13,636 nt of DNA from Gammaproteobacteria bacterium (GTDB lineage: Bacteria > Pseudomonadota > Gammaproteobacteria > Pseudomonadales > Pseudohongiellaceae): positions 5,578 through 19,213 of the forward strand of contig DMJN01000044.1 of assembly GCA_003451715.1 (NCBI GenBank), written 5' to 3'. Of this stretch, positions 13,621 through 13,636 are shown piece after piece (position 1 is the first letter of the stretch; each line of letters begins with the position of its first letter). Made by a program: the position numbers and the translations under genes. A model generated the notes under the pieces. The model was not told the DNA's origin. It searched no databases and saw nothing but the letters and a program-made list of their open reading frames with translations.

Positions 13621-13636
13621 GGGGTCAGAGTAATTT
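13621..13636 (+). repeat. GGGGTCAGAGTAATTT motif at the right edge, possibly cut by the window
   Basis: The window ends in GGGGTCAGAGTAATTT, beginning 7 bases after the dioxygenase stop codon. In my recollection, near-identical motifs recur in many gammaproteobacterial genomes beside IS200-like REP-associated tyrosine transposase (RAYT) genes. This is a recalled association, not something shown here. The element probably continues beyond the window. Confidence 0.4.

Noticed and set aside
1..13636. Defence island, CRISPR, prophage or toxin-antitoxin system
   Set aside because: No repeat-spacer array, integrase, restriction, toxin-antitoxin or phage gene was found. The nuclease-fold protein is secreted and stands alone.

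Overview
The window looks like a chromosomal segment of a free-living, aerobic or facultative Gammaproteobacterium with moderate GC. This is inferred from several signals: an NrdR-box pair with an ANR/FNR-type site, a YchJ-type SEC-C protein, a UMF1-type transporter, a Tat-exported sulfatase and a PQQ-type periplasmic dehydrogenase. I cannot name the genus. No rRNA, tRNA, CRISPR array, integrase or transposase gene was seen.

Layout, left to right. (1) The end of a DsrE-family-like gene (1-131, +) meets a class Ia-type ribonucleotide reductase small subunit, nrdB (347-1474, -), across a strong bidirectional terminator (163-197). (2) The 462-bp gap after nrdB (1475-1936) carries two NrdR boxes exactly 31 bp apart and an ANR/FNR-like palindrome. 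(3) A likely two-gene operon on + encodes a Tat-exported arylsulfatase-type enzyme (1937-3493) and a PQQ-type quinoprotein dehydrogenase (3518-5314). It suggests periplasmic desulfation of a compound followed by respiratory oxidation of the released hydroxyl compound. (4) A glycerophosphodiester phosphodiesterase (5390-6199, -) lies divergent from a 12-helix UMF1/Atg22-like MFS transporter (6289-7623, +). (5) An exported protein with the DNA/RNA non-specific endonuclease fold (7632-8492, -) has lost its active-site residues; ychJ (8578-8970, +) runs divergently from it. (6) A membrane-anchored LCM/TIGR00027-type methyltransferase (9101-10090, +) converges on a large FtsX/MacB-type permease (10187-12583, -). 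(7) A TauD/TfdA-like Fe(II)/2-oxoglutarate dioxygenase (12765-13613, +) closes the window.

Apart from the sulfatase/dehydrogenase pair, the genes are mostly single transcription units in alternating orientation, so there is little sign of one multi-gene system. The observations most worth attention are the pseudo-nuclease, the NrdR plus ANR control region of a solitary nrdB, the sulfatase/quinoprotein pair, and a small repeat family. That family has three related copies of about 26 bp in the two convergent gene junctions, and it supplies the stop codons of three genes. A different short motif sits at the right edge.
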